Shown: in pieces, positions 55,991-64,000 of the stretch | Numbering within the stretch: position 1 is the first letter of the stretch | Layout: the number at the start of each line of letters is the position of its first letter | From: Paracoccus rhizosphaerae | Lineage (GTDB): Bacteria > Pseudomonadota > Alphaproteobacteria > Rhodobacterales > Rhodobacteraceae | Assembly: GCF_026162645.1 (NCBI RefSeq) | Contig: NZ_JAOTBE010000005.1 | Location: forward strand, 50,622-114,621 | Direction of reading: 5' to 3' | DNA length: 64,000 nt | Notes under the pieces: model-generated | Database searches by the model: none | What the model was told of the DNA's origin: nothing | Seen by the model: the letters and a program-made list of their open reading frames with translations, nothing else | Translations under genes and position numbers: made by a program

Positions 55991-56593
55991 TCCCCTGCCC
56001 GGCAATTCCGCGCAGGTTCTTCAGCCGGAACCGTCGATACCACGTCGTCGCCTGATATGGTCAGAGCCGCGGGGCAACTTATTACTTGGAAGGGGCGCCT
56101 TGGGCGCCTCTGCCACGCCCAACGTGCGGTAAGGCGGGCAACTCTGGCACCGGCCGCGGCAGGCGCTCATCTTGCAGGCCTATTCGTTCGGACGCCACAT
56201 CAGGGCGCGGGTCAAAGGGTCCTAGCGGTGAGAGCATCGGCAGCCATTGCGGAATGCCCCTTTAGCACGGTCCGCGGCGCCTAGAATCGCATGATCGGGG
56301 GGTAATTTGTATCGGTAACAGCTATGTCCCCGGCGGCGCGCAGCACCATCGTTGGACGATTCCCCGGTCACTCAAGCAACACGCAACATCTGCGTGGATG
56401 CTTTGGGACATGAGCGTCACCTGATCATCGACTGCCCCGCAGATGCCGCTCGTCGAAGGATCAAGTTGCTGCCTGTAGCGGCATGGATGATATCCGAGCG
56501 AGCGGTTGTGCAGACCACTGCCCCGAATGTCATCTCACGCAGGTCGTGCGCCGCTGTGATGCCCGCATTCCGCCCCGCGGCCGGATAGAAACC
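55991..56593. other. Gene-free stretch after the efflux operon
   Basis: About 600 bases without a convincing gene on either strand. It contains a small GGCGCC-type hairpin (56094-56111) downstream of the efflux operon and a weak open frame at 56352-56588 without ribosome site. The frame has a fragmentary resemblance (DALG followed by hydrophobic residues) to transposases, too weak to call. Confidence 0.45.
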
Positions 56594-56938
56594 TTAATCC
56601 GGCATGTCGTAGGTGGCGACGATAGAGGCGTACCAAGCGGCCAGGCTGGCGATGTCCTCATCGGTCAGGTCGCGCGCGATGATGCTCATCTGGGGATCCT
56701 CTCGCCGTCCGGCACGGAAATCCTGCAGCTGCTTCGACAGGTATTCAGCGCTCTGCCCGCCGATGTTGGGGATCATCGGGTTCGTTCCCACACCGTCCAA
56801 CCCGTGGCAGACCCGGCAGGTCTGGGCCAATGAGCGACCTTCCTCGGCCAGACCTCCACCGGTGGCCGTCTGCGCCTGCGCGGCACTGCCGGCCAGAGAA
56901 AGTGCGGCAACCACGGCCGCACGGCAGAATGACATCAT
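56594..56938 (-). CDS. Periplasmic c-type cytochrome
   Basis: A 114-aa class I cytochrome c. The signal peptide (SFCRAAVVAALSLAGSAAQAQ) is followed by haem-binding CRVCH near residue 42 and the distal Met ligand probably in PQMSIIARDL. It is 68 bases downstream of the sugar dehydrogenase gene on the same strand and is the likely electron acceptor for it, passing electrons to the terminal oxidases. Confidence 0.88.
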   Translation of the reverse strand: MMSFCRAAVVAALSLAGSAAQAQTATGGGLAEEGRSLAQTCRVCHGLDGVGTNPMIPNIGGQSAEYLSKQLQDFRAGRREDPQMSIIARDLTDEDIASLAAWYASIVATYDMPD

Positions 56939-57006
56939 GGAAAGCTCCTCTTGCGGATGTCAGGGCGGCGGATGCCGCCCCGATCTGGATCGTTGATCCT
57001 CTGCCC

Positions 57007-58368
57007 TTAGTTGCCGCCGCCTGCGGCCGCCTCGCCTTCAGCGCCCATGGCGGGATCCGCCGCTTCGCCGGTGTCGGCCGAGGCTTCGGCCGGCGCTGTC
57101 GCCGCAGGGGCCTCTGCTCCGCCGCCGGTATAGGCGATGCGCCAGATCGCGCCCGCGAAGTCGTCCGAGACGAGCATCGAGCCGTCCGGAAGGAACGCGA
57201 CGTCCATGGGCCGGCCGCGATATTCTCCGGTTTCCTGGTTCAGCCAACCATCGGCGAAGACCTCGGTTTCCCCGGCACTGCCGTCTTCGTTGACGCTGGT
57301 GAACATGACACGCGCGCCAACGGGCGTCGTCCGGTTCCAGCTGCCGTGCTGGGCCGAGAAGATGCCGCCGTGATACTTCTGGGGGAAGGACTTGCCGCGA
57401 TAGAAGCTCATGCCAAGATCGGCGGCATGGGCGTCCATCTCGACCTGAGGCTCGACGAAGCTGACGCCCTCGGGGCGCGGGACGTCCTTGAAAGCCTCGA
57501 TCTCAACGCCCGCGTTCGTCCAGGGGAAGCCGAAATGCTGCCCGGCTTCCGTCTGCCGGTTCAGCTCGCCCGGCGGAATGTCGTCGCCCATCCCGTCGAC
57601 CTGGTTGTCGGTGAACCACAGATCGCCATTCGCCGGATTGAAGTCGTGGCCCACCGAGTTGCGGATGCCGCGGGTATAGACCTCGCGCTCGCTGCCGTCC
57701 GGGTTCATGCGGATGATGCCGCCGATCCCGATCTGGTCGTATTTCTCAAGCTTGTCCACCGGCTGGACGTTGTGCGGCTGGCCGAGCGAGACGTAAAGCT
57801 TGCCGTCGGGCCCGATCCGGCAGACCCGCGCGGTGTGGTTGAAGCTTTCCTCCTCGGGCGGAATCAGCTCGCCCTGGGCCACGACGGTAGCGACCGCGGG
57901 ATCAGGCCCCTCGAAGAAGAACTCGGCCGCCGGGAAGCTCAGGACACGGTTGCGCTCGGCGATGAACAGGAAGCCGTCGGGCGAAAAGCAGGGGCCGTTC
58001 GGAATGTCGAAGGTCAGCGAGGGCGCAAAATCCTTGACCTCGTCGGCGACACGGTTGCGGTCGCGGTCGACGACCGACCAGACCTTGTCCTTGCGCGTGC
58101 CCACGAACACGACGGTGCCCTGCGGTGCCACCGCCATAGAGCGGGCATCGGGGACCACGGCATAGAGGCTGGCCTCGAACCCGTCGGGCAGGTTGATGTC
58201 CGGCACGATCGCCTTCAGCGCCTCGGCCGTCTCCCCGGTCTGGTCGATGTTGGTGAAGGTGGCGTCGGTGCGCTGCATGCCCTGCAGAGTCTCCAGGTTG
58301 TCCTGGGCGATGGCTGGCGTGGCAAGCGCGGTTGTCAGAAGAAGTCCACAAAGTCTGGTGCAACTCAT
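57007..58368 (-). CDS. PQQ-type sorbosone/glucose dehydrogenase-like protein
   Basis: A 453-aa secreted six-bladed beta-propeller. A signal peptide (LCGLLLTTALATPAIAQ) is followed by propeller blocks typical of the GSDH/sorbosone dehydrogenase family: LPDGFEASLYAVVPDARSM, GQPHNVQPVDKLEKYDQIGIGGIIRMNPDG, RGIRNSVGHDFNPANGDLWFTDNQVDGMGDD (PQQ-contact His) and SWNRTTPVGARV. Residues after 420 are a Gly/Ala/Glu-rich tail. It probably oxidises an aldose or aldehyde in the periplasm with PQQ. GGAACTGCT precedes the ATG. The cytochrome gene follows. Confidence 0.88.
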   Translation of the reverse strand: MSCTRLCGLLLTTALATPAIAQDNLETLQGMQRTDATFTNIDQTGETAEALKAIVPDINLPDGFEASLYAVVPDARSMAVAPQGTVVFVGTRKDKVWSVVDRDRNRVADEVKDFAPSLTFDIPNGPCFSPDGFLFIAERNRVLSFPAAEFFFEGPDPAVATVVAQGELIPPEEESFNHTARVCRIGPDGKLYVSLGQPHNVQPVDKLEKYDQIGIGGIIRMNPDGSEREVYTRGIRNSVGHDFNPANGDLWFTDNQVDGMGDDIPPGELNRQTEAGQHFGFPWTNAGVEIEAFKDVPRPEGVSFVEPQVEMDAHAADLGMSFYRGKSFPQKYHGGIFSAQHGSWNRTTPVGARVMFTSVNEDGSAGETEVFADGWLNQETGEYRGRPMDVAFLPDGSMLVSDDFAGAIWRIAYTGGGAEAPAATAPAEASADTGEAADPAMGAEGEAAAGGGN

Positions 58369-58757
58369 AGCAGTTCCCTCCCTGATGATACTCTGTCTTC
58401 AGGCACGCCTGCGGACCGCCTCCTCCCAAAGGCATTTGCAGCAGGCGGGCCGGATTGCTGGTTGCAGAAACCGGACCGTCGCACCGTCCCTCTTGTGCCT
58501 GGAGAAAGATGATCCGCGAATGCATCGCATTTTCAACAGTTTTGTTGTCACGGCTGACCGGCGGTGTGCAGGCGACCGCAAACCGGTTCCTGCGCAGTCC
58601 CGCCCGGCCTCAACAAAATGGACTCTGCGACTGCAGACATCATCTTAAAGTCAGTGGTCGGGCACTAGGACTTGTCAGAACGGTATCTTGCCCCTCAGGA
58701 TGGTGATCGCGGTGCAAGGGACCGGGGAGGGTTCCAGCCGCACAGGGAGGAACCTGC
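58369..58757. other. Divergent intergenic region, no gene recognised
   Basis: Between the divergent sugar dehydrogenase and TRAP genes. Short open frames lack ribosome sites. Promoters for both directions must be here; no EcfG-type motif, operator or hairpin was recognised. GGGAGGAACC immediately precedes the TRAP gene start. Confidence 0.5.
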
Positions 58758-59903
58758 ATGACCAAGGACATCGATAACGACAAGGCTGTTTCAAGACGTT
58801 CATTCCTGCGCCGCGGCGGGACCATCGCCGGCGGCGCGGCGGCCAGCACGCTGCTGGCGGCGCCCGCGGTTCTTGCGCAATCGCCGATGGTGCTGAAGAT
58901 GCAGACCAGTTGGCCCGCGTCAGACGTGTGGCAGACCATGGCCCAGCAATACGTGGAGCGGGTGGAGGCGATGTCGGGTGGCCGCCTGTCGATCGACCTG
59001 CTGCCGGCCGGTGCCGTGGTGGGCGCTTTCCAGGTGATGGACGGCGTCAGCGACGGCGTGATCGACATCGCCCATTCCGTGTCGGCCTATTGGTACGGCA
59101 AGAACAAGGCAGCGTCGCTCTTCGGGACCGGGCCGGTCTTTGGCGGCGATCCGACGAACATGCTCAGCTGGTTCTATCAGGGCGGCGGTCGAGAGCTTTA
59201 CCGGGAACTGACGCAGGATAACATGGGCCTGGACGTCGTTGGCCTGATGGCCTTCCCGATGCCCGCCCAGCCCTTCGGCTGGTTCAAGAACCCGATCAAC
59301 GGGGTCGAGGACATCAACGGCATGAAGTACCGGACCGTCGGTCTTGCCGCCGACCTGCTGCAGTCGATGGGCATGTCCGTGGCCCAGCTGCCCGGAGGCG
59401 AGATCGTCCCTGCGATGGAGCGCGGCGTGATCGACGCGTTCGAGTTCAACAACCCGTCCTCGGACCTTCGCTTCGGAGCGGCGGACGTGGCCAAGAACTA
59501 CTACCTCGGCTCGTACCACCAGGCTTCCGAGGCGTTCGAGTTCCTGTTCAACCGCAGCGTCATGGAGGACCTGGAGCCCGACCTGCGCGCGATCCTGGAA
59601 CACGGGGTGGAGGCCGTGTCCACCTACAACACCGCCTTCGCACTGGACAACTATTCCGCGGACCTCATCAAGCTGCGCGACGAAGGCGGCGTCACGATCC
59701 ATCGGACGCCCGACAGCATCCTGTCGGCCCAGCTGGACGCCTGGTCCGAGATGATCACGTCGCTGGAAAGCGACCCCTTCATCAAGAAAGTGCTGGACAG
59801 CCAGCGGGAATGGGTCAAGCGGACGACCTATTACGAGCTCATGAACAAGCCGGACTATACCCTGGCCTACGAGCACTTCTTCCCAGGCGAACTGAAGCTG
59901 TAA
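58758..59903 (+). CDS. TRAP transporter periplasmic substrate-binding protein (DctP family, Tat-exported)
   Basis: A 381-aa receptor. Twin-arginine signal SRRSFLRRGG (residues 12-21) and cleavage near APAVLAQ (about 41). The DctP fold includes LSIDLLPAGAVVGAFQVMDGVSDG and the conserved EFNNPSSDLRFG near residue 234, where TakP-like proteins bind the 2-oxoacid carboxylate. It delivers an organic acid to DctQM. Tat export implies folding with a cofactor in the cytoplasm. The substrate cannot be read; the amidase later in the operon suggests an amide or its acid. Confidence 0.9.
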   Translation: MTKDIDNDKAVSRRSFLRRGGTIAGGAAASTLLAAPAVLAQSPMVLKMQTSWPASDVWQTMAQQYVERVEAMSGGRLSIDLLPAGAVVGAFQVMDGVSDGVIDIAHSVSAYWYGKNKAASLFGTGPVFGGDPTNMLSWFYQGGGRELYRELTQDNMGLDVVGLMAFPMPAQPFGWFKNPINGVEDINGMKYRTVGLAADLLQSMGMSVAQLPGGEIVPAMERGVIDAFEFNNPSSDLRFGAADVAKNYYLGSYHQASEAFEFLFNRSVMEDLEPDLRAILEHGVEAVSTYNTAFALDNYSADLIKLRDEGGVTIHRTPDSILSAQLDAWSEMITSLESDPFIKKVLDSQREWVKRTTYYELMNKPDYTLAYEHFFPGELKL

Positions 59904-59961
59904 GGGCCATCCGCCCGCCCCTGCGCCTGCCGCGGGGGCGGGTCCGATCGCGGAGAATAGA

Positions 59962-60546
59962 ATGCTGTCGTTCATTCGCTTCGCCGACAGCCTGTCCGGC
60001 TGGTTCGGCAAGACTTTCGGCTGGCTGATCATGCTGATGACCCTTGGCGTCAGCTACGAGGTGTTCGTACGCTATGTCCTGAACAGCCCGACGTCATGGT
60101 CGCTGGACGTGTCCTTCATCATGTACGGCACGCTGTTCATGATTGGCGGCGCCTATACCTTGTCGCGCGGCGGCCATGTCCGTGGTGACTTCGTCTATCG
60201 CCTCTGGCCGGTGCGGGTGCAGGGAGCGGTCGATTTCGTGCTTTACCTGCTGTTCTTCTTCCCCGGCGTGACGGCGCTGATCCTGTCCGGCTGGAAATAC
60301 GCCGCACGGTCCTGGCAATACGGAGAGGTCAGCGTGAACAGCCCCACCGGCATCCCGATCTATCAGTTCAAAGCGGTCATCGTCGCCGCCGGCATCCTGC
60401 TGTTCGTCCAGGGCATCGCGCAGCTGTTGCGCAGCGTCATCGCGATGCGCGATGGCGTCTGGATCCTGGCCGAGGAGGACGTCCAGGAGACCGAGGAGCT
60501 GCTGATGCGAGAGCAGGCTCAGAAAGAGAAGATCCATGACAACTGA
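59962..60546 (+). CDS. TRAP transporter small permease (DctQ)
   Basis: A 194-aa integral membrane protein with four helices (about residues 15-40, 50-70, 92-115, 130-160), the standard DctQ size. TLSRGGHVRGDFVYRL between helices 2 and 3 is the usual conserved loop. It pairs with the large DctM subunit. C-terminal charged tail of about 30 residues. Confidence 0.9.
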   Translation: MLSFIRFADSLSGWFGKTFGWLIMLMTLGVSYEVFVRYVLNSPTSWSLDVSFIMYGTLFMIGGAYTLSRGGHVRGDFVYRLWPVRVQGAVDFVLYLLFFFPGVTALILSGWKYAARSWQYGEVSVNSPTGIPIYQFKAVIVAAGILLFVQGIAQLLRSVIAMRDGVWILAEEDVQETEELLMREQAQKEKIHDN

Positions 60547-60594
60547 TTTGCGCGCCCACGGACCCTTCTCAGGCACTGGCACGGAGGTCCGAAC

Positions 60595-62013
60595 GTGACC
60601 GACCCCCAGATCGCCCTTCTGATGCTGGGCATCTTCATCTTCCTGGTGTTCCTCGGCTTTCCCATCGCCTTCACGCTGATGGCCCTGGGCATCGGCTTCG
60701 GATACTACGCGTATTTCGATGCGGGGCGCATGTGGCGCGGGTTCGACCGGCTGCCCGAGGACGCCAGCTGGCTGACGCAGCAATGGTCATGGCTCGAGGG
60801 GTTCTACAACAACCGCATCTTCGACCTGTTCATCAACCAGACCTATACGGTCATGTCGAACGAGGTGCTGACCGCCGTCCCGCTGTTCCTGTTCATGGGC
60901 TATGTGGTCGAACGCGCCAACATCGTCGACCGCCTGTTCTCGACGCTGGCCATCGCTGCGCGTCGGATGCCGGGGTCGATGGGCGTCGCGGCGTTGATCA
61001 CCTGCGCCCTCTTCGCCACCGCGACCGGCATTGTCGGCGCCGTGGTCACGCTGATGGGCCTGCTGGCCCTGCCGGCGATGCTCAAGGCGCGCTATGACCC
61101 ACGCTTTGCGGCGGGGATCATCTGCGCAGGTGGCACGCTGGGGATCCTGATCCCGCCGTCGATCATGCTGATCGTCTATGCGGCGGCGTCCGGCGTGTCG
61201 ATCGTGCGGCTTTACGCGGGCGCAATGTTGCCCGGCCTGGTGCTTGTGGGTCTCTACCTGACCTACATCGTCGGACGGTCAATCCTGCAACCGTCCGTCG
61301 CGCCCCGCCTGACCGAGGACGAGGTGCCTGCGGTTCCCACCGGCAAGCTGGTCTGGATGCTCATCAGCTCGTTCCTGCCGCTGGCCCTGCTGATCCTGGC
61401 CGTTCTGGGATCGATCCTGTTAGGTCTTGCCACCCCGACCGAGGCCGCGGCCATCGGCGCGCTCGGCGGCATGGTCCTGGCGGTCGTCTATCGCGCCATG
61501 AGCTTCCAGCGGCTGCGGGAATCCGTTTATCTGACCGTTCGCACCACCGCGATGGTCTGCTGGCTGTTCGTCGGATCCTATACCTTCTCGTCCGTGTTCT
61601 CGTACTTGGGCGGAGAGCATCTGATCTCGGAATTCGTGACCGGGCTGGACCTGACGCCGCTGCAGTTCCTGTTGCTGGCGCAACTGATCATCTTCCTTCT
61701 GGGCTGGCCCCTCGAATGGTCCGAGATCATCATCATCTTCGTGCCGATATTCCTGCCGCTTCTGCCGATGTTCGGCATCGACCCGCTGTTCTTCGGCATC
61801 CTGGTGGCGCTGAACCTGCAGACGTCGTTCCTGACACCGCCCATGGCCATGTCGGCCTATTACCTCAAGGGGATCGCACCACCCGAGGTGAAGCTGACGC
61901 AGATCTTCGCGGGCGTCATGCCGTTCCTTCTGATGGTGTTCATCGCGATGGCCATCATGTATATCTTCCCCGACATCGTGTATGTCCTTCCGAACATGAT
62001 CTATGGCTCTTGA
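60595..62013 (+). CDS. TRAP transporter large permease (DctM)
   Basis: A 472-aa transporter with about twelve helices. Conserved DctM elements: FLGFPIAFTLM near the start, VPLFLFMGYVVERANIVDRLF and FATATGIVGAVVTLMGLLALPAMLKARYD; also IPPSIMLIVYAAASGVS and the long LNLQTSFLTPPMAMSAYYLKG. An extra loop with FDRLPEDASWLTQQW after helix 1 is longer than in DctM of succinate systems. It overlaps the start of the amidase by 11 bases. Confidence 0.92.
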   Translation: MTDPQIALLMLGIFIFLVFLGFPIAFTLMALGIGFGYYAYFDAGRMWRGFDRLPEDASWLTQQWSWLEGFYNNRIFDLFINQTYTVMSNEVLTAVPLFLFMGYVVERANIVDRLFSTLAIAARRMPGSMGVAALITCALFATATGIVGAVVTLMGLLALPAMLKARYDPRFAAGIICAGGTLGILIPPSIMLIVYAAASGVSIVRLYAGAMLPGLVLVGLYLTYIVGRSILQPSVAPRLTEDEVPAVPTGKLVWMLISSFLPLALLILAVLGSILLGLATPTEAAAIGALGGMVLAVVYRAMSFQRLRESVYLTVRTTAMVCWLFVGSYTFSSVFSYLGGEHLISEFVTGLDLTPLQFLLLAQLIIFLLGWPLEWSEIIIIFVPIFLPLLPMFGIDPLFFGILVALNLQTSFLTPPMAMSAYYLKGIAPPEVKLTQIFAGVMPFLLMVFIAMAIMYIFPDIVYVLPNMIYGS

Positions 62014-63358
62014 TCCCGCATCCCTTGGCGCCGTCGCGTTGCGAGACCTGATCGCCTCGGGCGCCATCTCGGCCGAGGCTGCGACCGCGGCCTGTCTGAA
62101 GCGCATCGCCGACACCGAACCCCAGTTGCAGGCCTGGGCCTATGTCGACGGCAACCATGCCATGGCGCAGGCCAGGGCGCGGGATGCGCATCGCAAGGCG
62201 GGCCGCGCCACCGGCATGCTTCACGGCGTGCCGGTCGGCATCAAGGACGTGATCGACACTGCCCGCATGCCGACCGAATGCGGCACCGAGATCATGAGGG
62301 GCCGCGTTCCTGCCAAGGACGCGCATCTTGTATCGCGCCTGCGGGCCGAGGGTGCCGTCATCATCGGCAAGACCGTGACGACGGAACTGGCCTTTCTTGA
62401 ACCTTCGCGCAGTCGAAACCCGCATGACCTCTCCCGCAGCCCCGGTGGCTCATCGGCCGGGTCGGCGGTGGCGGTCGCCTCGGGCCAGGTGCCGCTGGCG
62501 GTGGGCACGCAGACCGGGGGGTCGGTCATCCGTCCGGCATCCTATTGCGGCATCGTCGGGTTCAAGCCGAGCTATGGCCTGATCGGCCGGACCGGCGTGC
62601 TGATCCAGTCGCCGTTCCTCGACACGATCGGCGCATTCGCCCGCTCGGTCGAGGATGCCGCCCTGCTGGTCGAGGCGATGTCGGGTCACGATTCGCACGA
62701 CGCCAGCACCTCGCTGTCGCCCGTCCCGCGGCTGGTGGATGCGGCAACACAGGATCCGCCACTCCCGCCCCTCCTTGCGGTGCTGTCACTGCCCGGCGCA
62801 GATCCCGTGATGGCGGATGCGCTGGACGAGCTGCGGGGGGATCTGGGCGACCGCGCACATGCTGTCGACCTGCTGCCCGGCCTGGCCGAGGCCGACATAA
62901 TCCGCCGCCGCATCAATCTGGCCGAGCTGTCGAAGTGCTACTATGCCCTGGAACGGCAAGGCCGGGATCGTCTGTCACAGCGGATGCGTGATGCTCTGGA
63001 CGAGGGAAAGGCCACGCTTGCGCGCGACTACATCGCGGCGCTCGACTGGCGGCAGGTCCTGAACGCGGGGCTCGAGGAGTTGCTGTCGCGCTGCGACGCG
63101 ATCCTCTGCCCGGCCGCGACGGGACCGGCACCCCTGATCGCCGACGGCAGCACCGGCTCGCCCGTCATGAACGGTCCCTGGACCTTGTGCGGCGTGCCAA
63201 CGATCACCCTGCCGCTGCTGACCGACGGGACTGGCCTGCCCCTGGGTGTGCAACTGATCGGCCGGCACGGAGAGGACGCTCGGCTGATCCGGACCGCGAA
63301 CTGGTTGATGCGGCGGCAACTGCAGAACCAGGCAATCGACGAAAGAAGGGTGGGATGA
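62003..63358 (+). CDS. Amidase signature family hydrolase
   Basis: A 451-aa Ser-Ser-Lys amidase. Catalytic Lys is in GVPVGIKDVIDT (about residue 80), with the Gly/Ser-rich signature SPGGSSAGSAVAVASG holding both serines (about 150-165) and GGSVIRPASYCG following. These enzymes hydrolyse amides to acid plus ammonia. Start overlaps the DctM end, so it belongs to the transport operon and may release or process the transported compound. Substrate unknown. Confidence 0.9.
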   Translation: MALDPASLGAVALRDLIASGAISAEAATAACLKRIADTEPQLQAWAYVDGNHAMAQARARDAHRKAGRATGMLHGVPVGIKDVIDTARMPTECGTEIMRGRVPAKDAHLVSRLRAEGAVIIGKTVTTELAFLEPSRSRNPHDLSRSPGGSSAGSAVAVASGQVPLAVGTQTGGSVIRPASYCGIVGFKPSYGLIGRTGVLIQSPFLDTIGAFARSVEDAALLVEAMSGHDSHDASTSLSPVPRLVDAATQDPPLPPLLAVLSLPGADPVMADALDELRGDLGDRAHAVDLLPGLAEADIIRRRINLAELSKCYYALERQGRDRLSQRMRDALDEGKATLARDYIAALDWRQVLNAGLEELLSRCDAILCPAATGPAPLIADGSTGSPVMNGPWTLCGVPTITLPLLTDGTGLPLGVQLIGRHGEDARLIRTANWLMRRQLQNQAIDERRVG

Positions 63359-63546
63359 TGGACAGGATCATGGTGCTCTGCGCCTACGCGGTTCTTCTCT
63401 GCTTTCTGGGGATCCTGATTTGGCACGTCCCCCGGCTGGACCTCGGCGGAGTTGTGTTGATCACGCTGCTGCTTGCGGCCGCCGACACCGTCCATGCCTT
63501 CCGCCGTCGTGACAGGCCGGAAAGTACATCGGAAAAGGTCCGGTGA
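63355..63546 (+). CDS. 63-aa membrane protein at end of TRAP/amidase operon
   Basis: Two hydrophobic helices (about residues 4-22 and 29-47) joined by PRLDLGG, then a basic tail. AAGAAGGGTGGG precedes the ATG, and its start overlaps the amidase stop by 4 bases. No family recognised; maybe a small accessory subunit of the transporter. Real expression is supported by position rather than by conservation. Confidence 0.6.
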   Translation: MMDRIMVLCAYAVLLCFLGILIWHVPRLDLGGVVLITLLLAAADTVHAFRRRDRPESTSEKVR

Positions 63547-63754
63547 GGTTAGCAGTCCGAGCGCGTGGGCGGTGGCAGCAGGAGCTTCGGACAGCTTCCC
63601 CGCTTTGCGACGCAGCTTCGTCAGCCGATGGCCAGAGCCACGTATCGCCGCCTGGCCGCCCTTCGCTTGCACAAGCGCGCGCTGCATCTTTCCCGCCCCC
63701 TGAAAAGTGGTCCTCCCTGAAGTATGGCTTTTGAGCGAGTTGGAGGATGCAGGA

Positions 63755-64000
63755 ATGCCCCAGAGAAGACACAAGCCGGAAGAGATCGTCGCGATGCTCC
63801 GGCAAGTCGATGTGCTGGTGTCGCAAGGCCACTCTGTCGCCGATGCGGTGCGCTCGATCAGCGTGACGCCATTTACCTCCGACCGGTGGCCCCAGGAATA
63901 TGGCGGGCTGAAGATCGATCAGGTGAAGCGTCTGAAGGTGGACCTGCACCTGTTCCGTTCCGGTCTTCTGAGAGCGATGCTCTCTTCAAAGGAGACAGGA
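63755..64000 (+). pseudogene. IS3-family orfA transposase, degenerate and cut by window edge
   Basis: The frame begins MPQRRHKPEEIVAMLRQVDVLVSQ, then continues with VRSISVTPFT and QEYGGLKIDQVKRLK; from memory this matches the IS407-type OrfA N-terminal HTH. The canonical continuation (DLEKENxRLRRAVSDLTL) is replaced after RLK by unrelated sequence (VDLHLFRSGLL), and the YYRWRQ motif reads SDRWPQ. It looks like a frame-shifted or interrupted copy. The element probably begins near 63700 (TGAAAAGTGGTCC). OrfB is not visible inside the window. Confidence 0.7.

Noticed and set aside
56352..56588. IS5-type transposase fragment
   Set aside because: Only a DALG-plus-hydrophobic stretch resembles the family; there are no terminal repeats or DDE residues, and the adjacent frames give no continuation.
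63461..63949. 162-codon minus frame over the IS3 region
   Set aside because: Antisense to the recognised OrfA N-terminus; no start signal or domain.

Overview
This is about 64 kb of GC-rich alphaproteobacterial chromosome. It most resembles Rhodobacteraceae and is plausibly Paracoccus-like. That placement rests on the fabA-fabB-fabI order, an infC gene that appears to start at ATA, a TRAP transporter operon and alphaproteobacterial general-stress promoter motifs. It is inferred by reading, not by a database search. No tRNA, rRNA or CRISPR array was seen. The only mobile DNA is an IS3-type orfA remnant at the right edge.

Layout. 0-2.9 kb: glutaryl-CoA catabolism (CaiB-type CoA-transferase, glutaryl-CoA dehydrogenase) with a divergent LysR regulator and a perfect inverted repeat between them. 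2.9-17.7 kb: a dense stress region. It holds a PRC-barrel protein with a 9-residue repeat, an EcfG-like ECF sigma factor, three short-chain dehydrogenases, several tiny hydrophilic proteins, a ferritin-like protein, an MscS channel, a type II NADH dehydrogenase, a Mn-catalase and two oxidoreductases. 17.9-27.9 kb: a tightly overlapping nine-gene plus-strand operon for sugar-nucleotide and glycan synthesis. It contains NDP-sugar epimerases, a glycoside hydrolase-epimerase fusion, a GT4 glycosyltransferase, three CgeB-like glycosyltransferases, a UDP-glucuronate decarboxylase-like enzyme, a methyltransferase and a DUF2243 membrane protein.

28-38.6 kb: a metallophosphoesterase, an isolated flagellin, infC, an Ala-rich membrane-anchored protein, a possible glycosyltransferase, the fabA-fabB-fabI operon, an alpha/beta hydrolase and a PiT phosphate transporter. 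38.8-45.6 kb: a sugar ABC importer with two catabolic enzymes, divergent from a LacI regulator. 45.6-49.6 kb: a short LOV photoreceptor overlapping a CheB-CheR-PAS-HWE histidine kinase. 49.6-56 kb: a TetR regulator divergent from an RND efflux operon. 56.6-58.4 kb: cytochrome c and a PQQ-type sugar dehydrogenase. 58.8-63.5 kb: a TRAP transporter with an amidase.

The main observation is a repeated promoter motif, GGAAC-N16-NGTT, matching the alphaproteobacterial EcfG general-stress consensus. I found ten copies plus one weaker copy between 2.9 and 17.8 kb. Almost all sit just upstream of a gene and point towards it. Three overlapping copies, two of them sharing a palindrome, lie between the oxidoreductase pair and the glycan operon. 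This suggests that stress protection and an undescribed glycan or glycoconjugate pathway form one regulon. The LOV/HWE-kinase pair is a possible sensory input, because such kinases are known to feed PhyR-NepR-EcfG in related bacteria; PhyR and NepR themselves are not in this window.
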